DNA of 64,000 nt from Silene latifolia (lineage: Eukaryota; Streptophyta; Magnoliopsida; Caryophyllales; Caryophyllaceae). The stretch covers positions 33,294,217 to 33,358,216 of the forward strand of contig NC_133534.1 of the NCBI RefSeq assembly GCF_048544455.1, given 5' to 3'. Shown here one piece after another: positions 12,263-22,519 of this stretch (position 1 is its first letter; every line of letters begins with the position of its first letter). A program made the position numbers and the translations under genes. The notes below the pieces were generated by a model that saw only the letters and a list, made by a program, of their open reading frames with translations, was not told the origin of the DNA and did not search any database.

Positions 12263-14589
12263 TGTAATACCCCGTATATTTTTGGGATTTCTTTTAACTA
12301 TTTAGTCGATAAGACCATTAAGCATAATAATGACAATGATCCTAAAAATAAGGATTATTATAACTTAATCATATGTGTACAATAATTATTATTAAAGAAA
12401 AAGAAATAGGAAGCCCATATTTAAATCTTACGGAGTACACATGCCCTAAAGCGATCTTAACCGACTTCAAGCTAGGGTATAAGATAAAAAGAATCCCTTC
12501 GTCCTTCACTTATGTTCACCGCCTCAATATCAAACCCCAGTTATATTTGTGCGCTCCTCTCGCTCATCACCACAACAACCTTGTCGATTGCCGTTTTCCC
12601 CATTGTCTAACAAGCGACATATTCAAGTACTCGAGGTATACATCCATCGCTTTTAGTTTCGGTTTCCTTTTTGATTCAGTTTTTATTGTGTTAATAAGAG
12701 TGACGAATTTAATGAATTGTCACTGTCATATAAATCTTGTAATAAAATAAGACAGTAGATTTGAGTTCTGAGGAGCAAGTGTAGCAATAGCCTCGTTCTG
12801 GAGTCGTTTGATATCGGGTGATAAAGGTATCAAGGTGAATCGTTAGGGGTATCACTTGGGACTTATTTGAGAGCATAACTGCAGCATGTGTGAGCCGTTT
12901 GAGGGTCTTATCACTGGCCGGACAGAAAAAAAACGTGGTGCTCTGTTTTACACCGTGAAGACCGTCTTTTCTCGAAGTCGTGTGTGTCCTTTTTGGTTGA
13001 ATTAGTTCCGCCACCTCTGTAACATATTAGTATGATGTTAAGGATCATATTGGTGGTTGGAAAAGAGCCTATATGCGTGTCACTGTCGATGTTGTAACCG
13101 CGTCAATGTTAGGTCGCCATTGTTGGCTAAGTCGCTGGTTGTTGGTAGGTTTTGGTGTCGAGTATGAGATGAGTAACTTGCTAAGGCAAATAGATGGTTG
13201 GTAGTAATGGAGTGCAAGAGTTGTGGTATTGTTCGTGTATGTTAAATGTTGACAAAGGGAGTTGATTGAAGTCGATTTTTGCGGATAGTGTTCAGTTGGG
13301 TTTGTTCAAATACGTTTTGGTGGTGACATTAGTTAACAAAACTCATGGGTCTGTTGATATGGAAACAATATAGGCTTTGTATTTTTGTTGGTCATGTGAG
13401 AATTGAAACAACGGAGCTATATTTGGAGTTTAGATTTATATAGTGAGTTAGAGGTTTATTTTAATATCGAATAATGTAGTAACTGTATAACTGGTATTAT
13501 TTGTAGCTTGTGGATTCGAAGTAAAAGAATTTTTTGGACTAAACTTAATTAGCTTGGATTGATCGTCTCAAGAGGTAAGGACTTTTACCCTTTCTAAAAT
13601 TAAGAGCATGATCGGTTTAACATTTAAAGAGTTTTATATACTTTTGGTAACGATGAATTTCTACTAGCTTTGCTGAGTTTTTAAATATTGTTTTATGTGA
13701 CCATGGGTCACCAATTGGAAATTATTTGGCTCAAGCCGTCTTTGTAATTATGTAGCAGACTTTGGGAGTTCTGTTGGTGTAGCAGGTTTAAAGGTGCGTC
13801 TGAGACGTCACAAGGATTACGTCCCGAAACTAAACTCTTGGCCCGAGTTTCATTGAGTGGGGTTTGACCGGCCCCACTCGCTAGGGGGTTAGACTTTCTC
13901 CTTTGGAAGCCTCGTCCTACTGACTGCCCAAATGTGAGAGATGCGCATTATTATAAGTCTGACCAAGCACAGGTGATACCTCTAGACCGTGTCAAGGGTA
14001 GGACCTTGGCACACGGATGGTGAAAGTTATGGATTTTGAACGGTTTAATTATTGTTATTTGATTTACGATATTTTTGGTTTTGGAATATAATTCTGTCTT
14101 ACTTTGATTTTTGGATCTCTGTAAATTTTATAATATTGTTTTATGAATTTGTCATTTCTTCTTATTTTCTTAAAACTCAGCTTTGCTGACGTCCTTATGT
14201 TTGGGTCGTTCCCCCACTGGAACCTGTACCCGTTTATGTTTTGGGTACAGTTGATAGGTACACTTGAGATGCTGCATGGGTGCATATTGGATCGGGGTAT
14301 ATTACGAGCGAGGAAGGATTTTGAATAAAGACTCCGTCTTAGTCTATTTATATTTTTATAAGACCGTTGGATTTGAATTTTATTTATTGTTTTAGATTTT
14401 GTAAGACTTTAAATCTTCCGCTGCAACGTCTTAATTATTTAATAAAGTTTTGAGACATGTACTTTGTTTTTAAAGGTTGACTCTGTGTTTACCTTGCACT
14501 TGGCATTTTCAGCTAAGTGTGGAGTGACAGCCATGAATATTTCCTCTCTAGTTTATCGTTTTTGGTCGTGAAAATTTAGGGCTGTTACA
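12263..14589 (+). mobile_element. Solo LTR (Tekay-type) inside the Athila integrase
   Basis: It starts TGTAATACCCC and ends GGGCTGTTACA. The ends form the short inverted repeat usual for Tekay/Del chromovirus LTRs. The flanks ctcca (12258-12262) and ctcta (14590-14594) look like a 5-bp target duplication with one mismatch. It is 2327 bp, holds no coding domain, and the interrupted integrase resumes on both sides. Orientation is assigned from the TGTAATACC start and is tentative. The imperfect duplication suggests it is not very young. Confidence 0.7.
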
Positions 14590-14599
14590 CTCTATGTGA

Positions 14600-15224
14600 T
14601 TCAAGTAGAGCTTTGAAAGTACTTTTACGGAAGTGTGATCCGCCATCGCTTATGACCACTCTTGGGGTTCCGAACCTTAGAAAAATCGTGCCTTTGAAAA
14701 AGTTTTATCACAACCTTGCTACCATTGGTGGGAGAGGTCACCGCTTCAATCCATTTGGACACGTAGTCCATCGCCACCAAGATGTATTCATTACCACAAG
14801 AGTTGGAAAACGGTCCCATGAAGTCTATGCCCCAACAATCAAAGAGCTCAATTTCCAATATGTTGGTTAGGGGCATCTCATTCCTTTTTCCAATATTCCC
14901 AACCCTTTGGCATGCATCACACGATTTCACCAAATAATAGATGTCTTTAAATATGGAGGGCCAATAAAACCCCCCTTGGAGGATCTTGACGATAGTTCTT
15001 GAGGTTGCCAAATGTCCCCCATAAGCGGAATTGTGAACTCGGTTGACGATCTCCAAACCCTCCTCTCTAGAAACACATCTTCGGAACATTCCATCCTCAC
15101 ACTTGCGAAATAAGTGGGGGTCATTCCAAAAGTACCTTTTTGCATCATGTCTCAACTTTCTCCTTTCCCTTGGTTTGAAGTCATCCGGAATGAAACCATT
15201 CACAAGGTAATTTGCAAGATCCAC
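14600..15224 (-). mobile_element. Integrase N-terminal half of the reverse Athila-like element
   Basis: The encoded sequence shows the HHCC zinc-binding region ([15 protein letters not shown], then [14 protein letters not shown]) and the start of the catalytic core ([13 protein letters not shown], with its Asp). This is the Athila-type arrangement. Confidence 0.8.
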
Positions 15225-15227
15225 AAA

Positions 15228-16126
15228 CTAAGGGGTCTTTGTGCTAACTTCCATGAGCCCATCATCCCTTAGCCACTCATTGATAGGTCCACTCTTGTCT
15301 TGTATCCCATGATCCTCAACAGTTAATCTTGATAAGTGGTCGGCTACAACATTTTCCGACCCGGCCTTATCCTTAATCTCCAAATCGAATTCTTGGAGTA
15401 GTAAAACCCACCCCAAGAGTCGGGGCTTTGCATCTTTCTTCACCATTAATTGTCTCAAGGCGGTGTGATCGGAGTAAACCACCACCTTAGACCCAACTAG
15501 ATATTGCCGAAACTTTTCAACGGCATGCACAATTGCCAACATCTCCTTTTCGGTCGTACAATAGTTACATTGTGTTTGGTCAAGGGTCTTGCTTGTGTAA
15601 TAGATTACATGATGCCTCTTGTCAACCATTTGCCCAAAGACCACACCTACCGCAAAGTCTGATGCATCGCACATGATCTCGAAAGGGAGGTTCCAATCCG
15701 GAGCCCGGATTATTGGAGCCGTGACCAATGCTTCCTTCAACATATTGATAGACTCAAGATAAGGTGCATCAAATACAAAAGGAACATATTTGAGGAGTAA
15801 TGAAGTCAATGGCTTTGCTATCTTTGAAAAATCCTTAATAAAACGCCTATAGAATCCGGCGTGGCCTAGAAAACTCCTCACTCCCTTCACATTGGAAGGA
15901 GGTGACAAGTTTTCTATCATGGCAACTTAGCACCATCGACTTCAATACCCCTTCTAGAGATAACGTGACCGAGTACAACCCCCTCCTCAACCATAAAATG
16001 ACATTTTTCCTAATTTAGGACAAGGTTGTGCTCTTCACATCTCTTCAACACATTTGTCAAGTTGTCAAGACCATGATCGAAGGAGTCTCCATGGACACTA
16101 AATTCATCCATGAAGACTTCCATGCT
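15228..16126 (-). mobile_element. RT end and RNase H of the reverse Athila-like element
   Basis: The encoded motifs include [20 protein letters not shown] (RT thumb/connection), [10 protein letters not shown]-like '[15 protein letters not shown]' (RNase H), YTTEKEMLA-like '[18 protein letters not shown]' and [13 protein letters not shown], ending in ADHLSRL. The more N-terminal RT is only partly present, because another LTR begins at 16127. Confidence 0.8.
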
Positions 16127-17700
16127 TGTGACACCCTGAAATATAGCGTTAATTAAACACGTAAATTCTACAGAAAAACTGACAGGATATGTTTGTAATT
16201 AGTTCAACTAGACAAAACCTGTAATTTTTAAAACTTTTCTAAACTATTCACAAACATTTCCAAGAGGAGGGTGCCAAAACCTGCAAATAATAACAAACTA
16301 ATTTACATAACTATGCTAAAGGCAAGAAAATATAGAGATACAAACCAAAGTAAAAGAGGGAGACATATGTCCCTTCAAAATATAAACATAACCAAAAGTC
16401 TAAAGGTTTACTACAAAAATAGTCAAACTAAGTCCAAAGTTCTTTTGCTCACTAGCTCGTCTGTGTACCCCAACTAATCATCTTCAACCTGTCAATCGCA
16501 TTTTATACAAACACGAAAGCCACAATTCAGTGTGGAGTAACTTCGAGTCCTCCCAGCCACGAAATGTCATATTTAATGTAACATGTAAACAACATGATAA
16601 ATAATTCAATTATCAAGTATTCTAACATATGAACACTAGACTGACCAATTTAAGCTATCATGTGAAACATATAACAAACAGTAATCCAAACTTTATCAAT
16701 TGTAACCGGCTTACATCTCACCTATTACAATTCATAAAATCACCATACAAGAAAGGGCAATATATCAAAGACAGGCATAAGTTCTTAGTACGGTCAATAG
16801 TCACTCTGTAACTCGAGTCTATACCACGAGGTAGGGAAGGTAATCGAACCGGTATCTTGGCCCAGAGGTTCTATCAAAACATGGCCAAGACACAACACAA
16901 CCCTAGCCTAAAATCTGCGCAGACCTAGACATGCGGATACACACCACCGCACCCAAGACCCACAATTTTTCTAAAATAAAGTGAGTACCCTAAGGAGTCC
17001 ACCAAAGGGTTGGCTAGTACTTAAGCTGACCACTTACCCTCAAAATGAGTAACGAGGTCATGCCCCAACTTGGATATAAACCCACCAAGTCAGGAACACA
17101 GAGGCTATTAAGCAGTGAACATACACTCGTCAAAGACTATAAAGACCTATCTATGACAAACACAACAACCTGCAAGAAGTATTCATTACCAATCCCATTT
17201 CTAGCAATATTAACAATATTAAAGGTTTCAGGGAAACTAGAGTCGTTTCTACAATATAAGAAACTACTCAAATCAACCAACAACATATGTGAAATAAAAA
17301 CATAATAAATGGCCTAAAACAAGAATAAGGCCAATTATCCATTTTTCACATTAATTTCCATCCAACCGAATTTTTACCCGCAATTTTGACCTGCGGCAGT
17401 GCGGGTTAAATTATGGTGACCAATCACACAATTGACTGACATCGATTCAGTCAAAGGGACTAAGGCTCAGTTTTCGGCTTAATCACCAAAACATTGCAAT
17501 TATCGCTATAAAATTCATTTTCATACTAATATATTTAAAGCTTTTAACATTTTGACTAAAAATTACTTCTACATGATTACCTTTGAAAATTCTTGATTTT
17601 CTTTTACCATTTCTCATACGTTATAGGTTGATTTCTCCTTAGCTTATCAAAAAAAAAAAAAAAATACTATTAGTTACAACATTTCTGAAACCTTCACACA
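16127..17700 (-). mobile_element. LTR remnant (Tekay-type end) cutting the Athila RT
   Basis: It starts TGTGACACCCTGAAATATAG exactly where RT similarity stops, like the complement of a Tekay-type LTR 3' end. The following 1.5 kb is non-coding AT-rich sequence with gaps of LTR-like character. A 16-base A run at about 17650 and host PPR-like sequence follow. The right end and any target duplication could not be found, so the element is probably truncated. Confidence 0.4.
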
Positions 17701-17839
17701 GAATACTCCGTCTACCGAGGATTATTAAAATCGTTACTGCTCTTGCTTCAAGTGGAGGACTCAACAAGCCGTTAATAATTCACTTTAACATCCTTACAAA
17801 ATTAAATTGTACAGTGAGAGACTGAGAGTGTACTAGCCT

Positions 17840-19150
17840 GGTATTGTTGGGTGCATTGTAAAGCTGATGATGCCCACCAGATGCTCGATAAAATGTCTAG
17901 CAGAAATTCATACATTTGGAAGTTGGAACAATGCACTTTTTGGGTATGCTAACTTGGGTTATGCTTGTTGCTGCCTAACTGCTAAGAAGTTCTTTTGTTG
18001 GGTGCAGTTGTCGCTTTTGTTGTCGGGTTTTTGTTGGGTTCAATTGTGGAGTTAAGAGTTACATTGAAGGACTTGAGGTTGACTAGGCAGGTGCATTGTT
18101 GCTTTTGTTGTCGGGTTTTTTCGTAGTTTGATCCTTATCGAGCACAATTCTAGATAGTTATGATAAATGTGGATATTGAGGGATGCCAGGAAATTGTCTG
18201 ATCAGATGAGGGATATCCCTGCTGGATGTAGTTGATCTTAAGTTTTTGCGAATGGAAAGCTATGAAAGTAATCCGCGAATTATATTTGATTTGATGCATG
18301 ACAAGGACCCGGTGAGTGGACTGCTAATGTTTCTGGCTATGCTTTGAATAGATTGTGCTTTTCAAGTGTTGAGGAAAGTGAGTTTGCATTGTACTCCCTC
18401 CGTCCCGGTCAATTGTTGTCCTTTCGTTTTGGCACAAAGACCAAGAAATGAGGAAAAGACCAATAACTAAATGACAAGTGGAACAAATTGAATGAGAATG
18501 ATCAAATTACTCATCAAGTTCATTCTTAAAATAGAAAGGACAACAAATGACTGAGACACCCAAAAATAGAAAAGGACAACAAATGACCGGGACAGAGGGA
18601 GTATCTGACTTGATCAGTTCATTTTCAGTAGTAGCTTTTGTTATTTTGCTAGCTTAGCTTCATTAAAGCAAGGTAAAACAAATTCATGCCCATATGGTGC
18701 TGTACTCCTGACAGATTTTATATGATTAACACTGTAGTTTAGTACTTGTGAGTTCACTCGTTGACGTGTATTCAAAATGTGGAAGCTTATTGCTTAACAA
18801 TCAGCTTGTTCTGGGAAACCTGTCATAGCTGCCTTAGCGCAGCATGGTGACGGTGATGATGCAATTAAAGTGTTTGATAAAACGTACATTCTGGGGTTGA
18901 ACCAAATAGGGCGACCTTTGTTATCATTCTCAGTTCAGGTAGTCACTCGGGTCTTGTAGATTAGGGGTGCTTCTATTCTTCAAAATCATGAAAAATGATC
19001 ACAATATAACATTCATCATAATGTAGAACATTATACAGCCTACTTGATCTTCTAGGTCGAGCTGGATTGTTGACGTGCCTAGTGAGGATGACTAATGACA
19101 ATAAAATTGATAATATGGCATTAGTCTGAGTTCAAGTATTTTATCTGCAA
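17840..19150 (+). pseudogene. Degraded pentatricopeptide-repeat (PPR) gene
   Basis: I do not see an intact reading frame, but translated pieces in changing frames read like a PLS-class PPR protein in the right order: 'DDAHQMLDKMSSRNSYIW' (about 17865), 'RQVHC' (18088), 'DSYDKCG' and 'RDARKLSDQM' (about 18150-18210), 'RIIFDLMHDKDPV' and 'WTANVSGYAL' (18275-18350), 'IAALAQHGDGDDAIKVFDK' (18825-18880), and 'RATFVII' with 'SHSGLV' (about 18910-18960). At least four frame changes and several stops separate the pieces, and a Stowaway MITE interrupts it at 18394. PPR proteins bind organellar RNA, but this copy cannot make one. The call is by eye from motif order. Confidence 0.6.
18394..18601. mobile_element. 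Stowaway MITE (208 bp)
   Basis: The termini are CTCCCTCCGTCCC and GGGACAGAGGGAG as inverted repeats, flanked by TA on both sides (18392-18393 and 18602-18603). It is inserted in the PPR pseudogene. There is no coding capacity. Confidence 0.9.
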
Positions 19151-20697
19151 TACAGCAATGTAGGAAACCAATTGTTGAGCTGCCCAGTCCTATAAATGAT
19201 AATCTGAGATTAGTAACGAGTCTAACGATTGTGTATTTTATAATTCTATTGCAGGTGATTTGCTGATGAAGCTGGTTTCCAGCTGCTACTTTAGTGTAGC
19301 GGAATATAATTTCGTGGGATATGTTCTGGTGCGAACCAATTGAGGTACCCTAGTGGCCTGGTATGGTGTCTATCTGTAATATTGTGTTTGATTAATCTGT
19401 TAGAACTCACTTTTCTATAGGGTGATGTTGTTTTGACTGAGCTTGAATGATTTTGTTTCAACCTAGAGCTTAAGCAATTTGCATCATTGCATGTTGTAGT
19501 AGTTTTTTGTCATAAATATTATCGCATGTTGTCTGGAATCTGCAAAATAAGTGTCTGAGACACATGTAAATTGCTTTTTAGCTGTGCTCTAGTATGGCTT
19601 ATATCAATATAATAATATCCATAGTGTATATATAAGCTTGTAGTTATGCTTTCCTTGTCAAGGACAGGAAGAGGTCAAGTTGACCAATTGTAAATGTATT
19701 TGGAAAACGTAAAATTGGAGAAAATGAAGCAGTAGCTATTGTTCGCCATCAATAGGTTGATCAAACAACGGCAAAAAGGCCTTTGATTGTCTTGAATAAT
19801 GCATCGACGCACATCGTATCGCATAGCATTTTTTAGTCATAAATGTGGAACCTCTAGGTCATTATGACCAAAACTGGCATAACAATTAAAATTCAGTTTC
19901 AAAACCTTAATATCAACATGAATAGTTATATTTAATAGAAAATATGCACCTTATTATCTGTTTACTTGTACTGCCTATTAATTATGAAATTTAACTTCCA
20001 TTTTACTGTTTCTTGTGAACTACTGTCCCTATTAATTGATTTAGTCTGACATATTTATATTCAACATACATAAGCTCAAGTTGACCAATTCCAAAGGAAA
20101 GTTTCATACATCTTAAATTAAAGAAAGGCAACCAGTAGTTATGTTTTGGGGGAAGTGAACTAGTGGAGGACCAAGCCTTGTTTAAGGAAATTTCTTCAAT
20201 AATGGACGAGTTCACATTGTATAGAATATCATTCTTTAGCCTGACTGTGGAATTAATGGTAAAATTTGACTTTAATCAACCACCAAAGTCAAATGGGGAC
20301 AATAAACTTGAGATGGAGGTGGCCTTTCATTGCTAATACACCTCTCGATTCTCTTAAGAGTTGAAACATTGATGTTTGAATCAACAAAGATATGAAGCCT
20401 ATTCTTGTACTAATATAGTAATATTCAGCTTGTATCTGTATATACACTACAGAGAATATAGTTATATTAATATTCAGTCTGAAGGTATTAACTCAGCTTT
20501 CTTTCTCTTTTCTCTAATGGTGGCTGTAGTCAGACCCCGATTTCTCAAAAATTTTAGTATGGGTTATATTAATAAGCAAACAATATGAATCAATCTTTAA
20601 CAAACTGAAATTGAGAAAAGATATAACAGTCACATTGGGGGAAGAGAGATATAGTTTCTTTGTCTTTGTCTTCTCCTTGTTCTTTGATCACCAACAA
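19150..20697 (+). other. Upstream region of PLC-like gene 1
   Basis: No gene is seen. 19250-19410 is one of three direct copies of a segment found again at 22255-22400 and 26308-26470 (see repeats). The last 60 bp before the start codon are rich in T and C (tttgtctttgtcttctcctt), as in many plant 5' UTRs. No certain TATA box was found. Confidence 0.5.
19250..19410 (+). repeat. Direct duplicate segment, copy a
   Basis: It shares gatttgctgatgaagctg, tgttctggtg and ctgttagaactcac-type blocks in the same order with 22255-22400 and 26308-26470. It is probably a 3'-flanking sequence duplicated along with the PLC-like genes. Confidence 0.6.
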
Positions 20698-21885
20698 ATG
20701 GGTAATGATGTATCAAAGCCATTTGAACAAATAGCTCGTGAAATGTCACAGCCATTTGAACATATAGCTCGAGGAGTGTCACAACCAATTGAACAAATAG
20801 CCCGTGGAGTGTCGCAACCGATTGAACGAATAGCCCGAGGAGTGTCACAGCCGATTGAACAAATAGCTCGAGGAGTGTCACAACCGATTGAACAAATAGC
20901 TCGTGGAGTGTCACAGCCGATTGAACAATTAGCTCGTGTGGTGTCAAATCATATTGAAAAAGAAAAATTATTACAAGTTGAGCGAGATAAATTGGGTGAT
21001 CTTCAACAAAGGTGTGGCTGTTGTTATCCAGGATGTGAGTACCGCTCGTCTGACCGGAAAAACTGGATGGCAGTCTTGGATCCAGGGAAGCTGATAATAA
21101 ACAAGATTGTTTGGCCTGGTACCCATAATTCTGCTACCAATGGGATAGGCATACCTTTAATTACCCGTCCCTTTGCTGAATGTCAAACTTTATCCATCTA
21201 CGAGCAGCTGGTTAAAGGCGTCCGATTGCTTGATGTTCGCGTTCAGGAGGATCGTCAGATTTGTCATGGCCCATTGAAGTCCTACAGTGTAGGTGTGGTA
21301 TTAGAAGATGTGAAGAGGTACCTAGCTGAGACGGTATCTGAGATAATCATCCTCGAGATCCGGACTGAATTTGGGCATAATGATCCTCATGAATTCGATA
21401 AGTACCTTGAGGAGATGCTTGGGGGTTACTTAATTCCCCAGGATGACAATGTCTTCGGCAATTCTGTGGCCGAGGTGCTCCCTAAACGGGTTATTTGTAT
21501 TTGGAAGCCTAGAAACTCAGGAGTTCAGCAGACGAGTAGCCTGCTTTGGAGTGGTGGTTATTTGAGGGATGATTGGGTTGATACTGATTTACCCTTAACC
21601 AAATTCCAGAGCAATTTGGATCATTTGGGAGAACAACCCACTGTGTCAGCCAGGAACTTTTTCTACCGGGTTGAAAATACTCTGACTCCACAAGCAGATA
21701 ACCCGGGATTATATTTGACAGCTTTAACAGGTTGGATTAATGGATATGCAAGGTTGTTTATAGCTCAGTGCTTGTCAAAGGGCATTGCTGATCGCTTTCA
21801 GGTATTCTCCACTGATTTTGTCGAAGATGATTTTGTGGATGCTTGCGTCGGGCTCACTTATTCTAGGGTTGAAGGGTCCGTGTAA
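20698..21885 (+). CDS. PLC-like phosphodiesterase (PI-PLC X domain), gene 1, with N-terminal 11-residue repeats
   Basis: This is a single-exon 395-residue protein of the plant PLC-like phosphodiesterase family (PI-PLC X domain without Y or C2). The ATG at 20698 (accaacaaATGG) is chosen over the longer open frame because it gives MGNDVS, an N-myristoylation-type start. Residues 6-83 are seven 11-residue units of SQPIEQIARGV type. The X domain spans about 125-395. The first catalytic His lies in WPGTHNSATN, and the second in RQICHG after LLDVRVQEDR. IILEIRTEFG and KRVICIWKPRN are further family blocks. Family members cleave, or are predicted to cleave, phosphoinositide head groups at membranes, but the in vivo substrate of plant members is not established. 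It is intact. Gene 2 at 28399 is its paralogue. Confidence 0.92.
   Translation: MGNDVSKPFEQIAREMSQPFEHIARGVSQPIEQIARGVSQPIERIARGVSQPIEQIARGVSQPIEQIARGVSQPIEQLARVVSNHIEKEKLLQVERDKLGDLQQRCGCCYPGCEYRSSDRKNWMAVLDPGKLIINKIVWPGTHNSATNGIGIPLITRPFAECQTLSIYEQLVKGVRLLDVRVQEDRQICHGPLKSYSVGVVLEDVKRYLAETVSEIIILEIRTEFGHNDPHEFDKYLEEMLGGYLIPQDDNVFGNSVAEVLPKRVICIWKPRNSGVQQTSSLLWSGGYLRDDWVDTDLPLTKFQSNLDHLGEQPTVSARNFFYRVENTLTPQADNPGLYLTALTGWINGYARLFIAQCLSKGIADRFQVFSTDFVEDDFVDACVGLTYSRVEGSV
20713..20946 (+). repeat. 33-bp coding minisatellite in PLC-like gene 1
   Basis: Seven 33-bp units encode SxPxEQIARxx. Units three to six are nearly identical. The paralogue at 28399 has only about one and a half degenerate units, so the array has expanded here. 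Confidence 0.9.
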
Positions 21886-21989
21886 AATTCACCATCACAA
21901 TTTCCTATTTTTTCTTGTTCGCTCGAGGTTTATTGTCCATATCAGGGATATTTGTATATATGTATTTTCTATTTGATTTGTTCATCCAT

Positions 21990-22003
21990 AAATAAATAAA
22001 TAA
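21990..22003 (+). terminator. Probable polyadenylation signal of PLC-like gene 1
   Basis: Overlapping AATAAA motifs (aataaataaataaa) lie about 105 bp after the stop codon, the usual distance for a plant near-upstream element. Confidence 0.45.
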
Positions 22004-22254
22004 ATTGTGAGCATGGGAATAAGTAAAATTGTCTTAATGTTTGAACAAGATCATTATTACTCCTTTTTCCATCATTGTAAATGTTGACTGAAAATTTGTG
22101 CCAGTGATATGTATGAGTATATGACATCATTTCTGGTTGTCCTGAATTATTTGTTCTTCATATATTGTCAGCCGATCTGGTTAAACATAAATCTGAAATT
22201 AGTCACAACTTCACAAGCCTAACTCTTATGTATTTTATAAACTTATTTCAGTCA

Positions 22255-22400
22255 TTCAGATGCTTAGCTGATGAGACTGCTTTCCTGCTGCTGTATGTAA
22301 AAGGAATAATGACTTCTTGGAATGTATCCTGGTGTGGACAGATCTTGATACTCTGGTAAGTCTGATATGGTGTCTACTCGTACATGTGTTAGAACTTGCA
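22255..22400 (+). repeat. Direct duplicate segment, copy b
   Basis: It matches copies a (19250) and c (26308) in block order (gcttagctgatgagactgct, cctggtgtggac, gatatggtgtct, gttagaactt). It follows PLC-like gene 1 at about 370 bp. The hAT inverted repeat starts just after it. Confidence 0.6.
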
Positions 22401-22519
22401 TTTCTGCATGGTGATATTGTTCAGAGTTTGGATAATTGTGTTTAAACCTATTCTGCATGTGGTAGTAGTTTGTCTTTTAAATTTCATTGAATTTTGCCCG
22501 AGTTACACATGTAAATCTG

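Larger units (their letters stand above)
4246..16126 (-). mobile_element. Reverse Athila-like Ty3/gypsy element (fossil, 5' part missing)
   Basis: On the minus strand, from high to low coordinates, it shows the end of RT plus RNase H (15.2-16.1 kb), integrase (15.2-14.6 and 12.26-11.6 kb, split by a solo LTR), a dyad repeat array (11.30-10.76 kb), an Athila-type extra ORF (10.6-9.0 kb), non-coding sequence with 181-bp repeats (8.5-7.9 kb), a PPT at 5851 and an LTR. Gag and the 5' LTR are not seen, because the element is cut at 16126 by another LTR. It carries several breaks besides the insertions and is an old fossil. Confidence 0.75.

Noticed and set aside
20611-20697. Longer N-terminus for PLC gene 1
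   Set aside because: The open frame before 20698 starts with no ATG. MGNDVS at 20698 has good context and matches the family start.
20630-20947. Reverse ORF with Leu/Val-rich repeats opposite PLC gene 1
   Set aside because: Shadow of the 33-bp repeat. The forward frame carries the catalytic domain.
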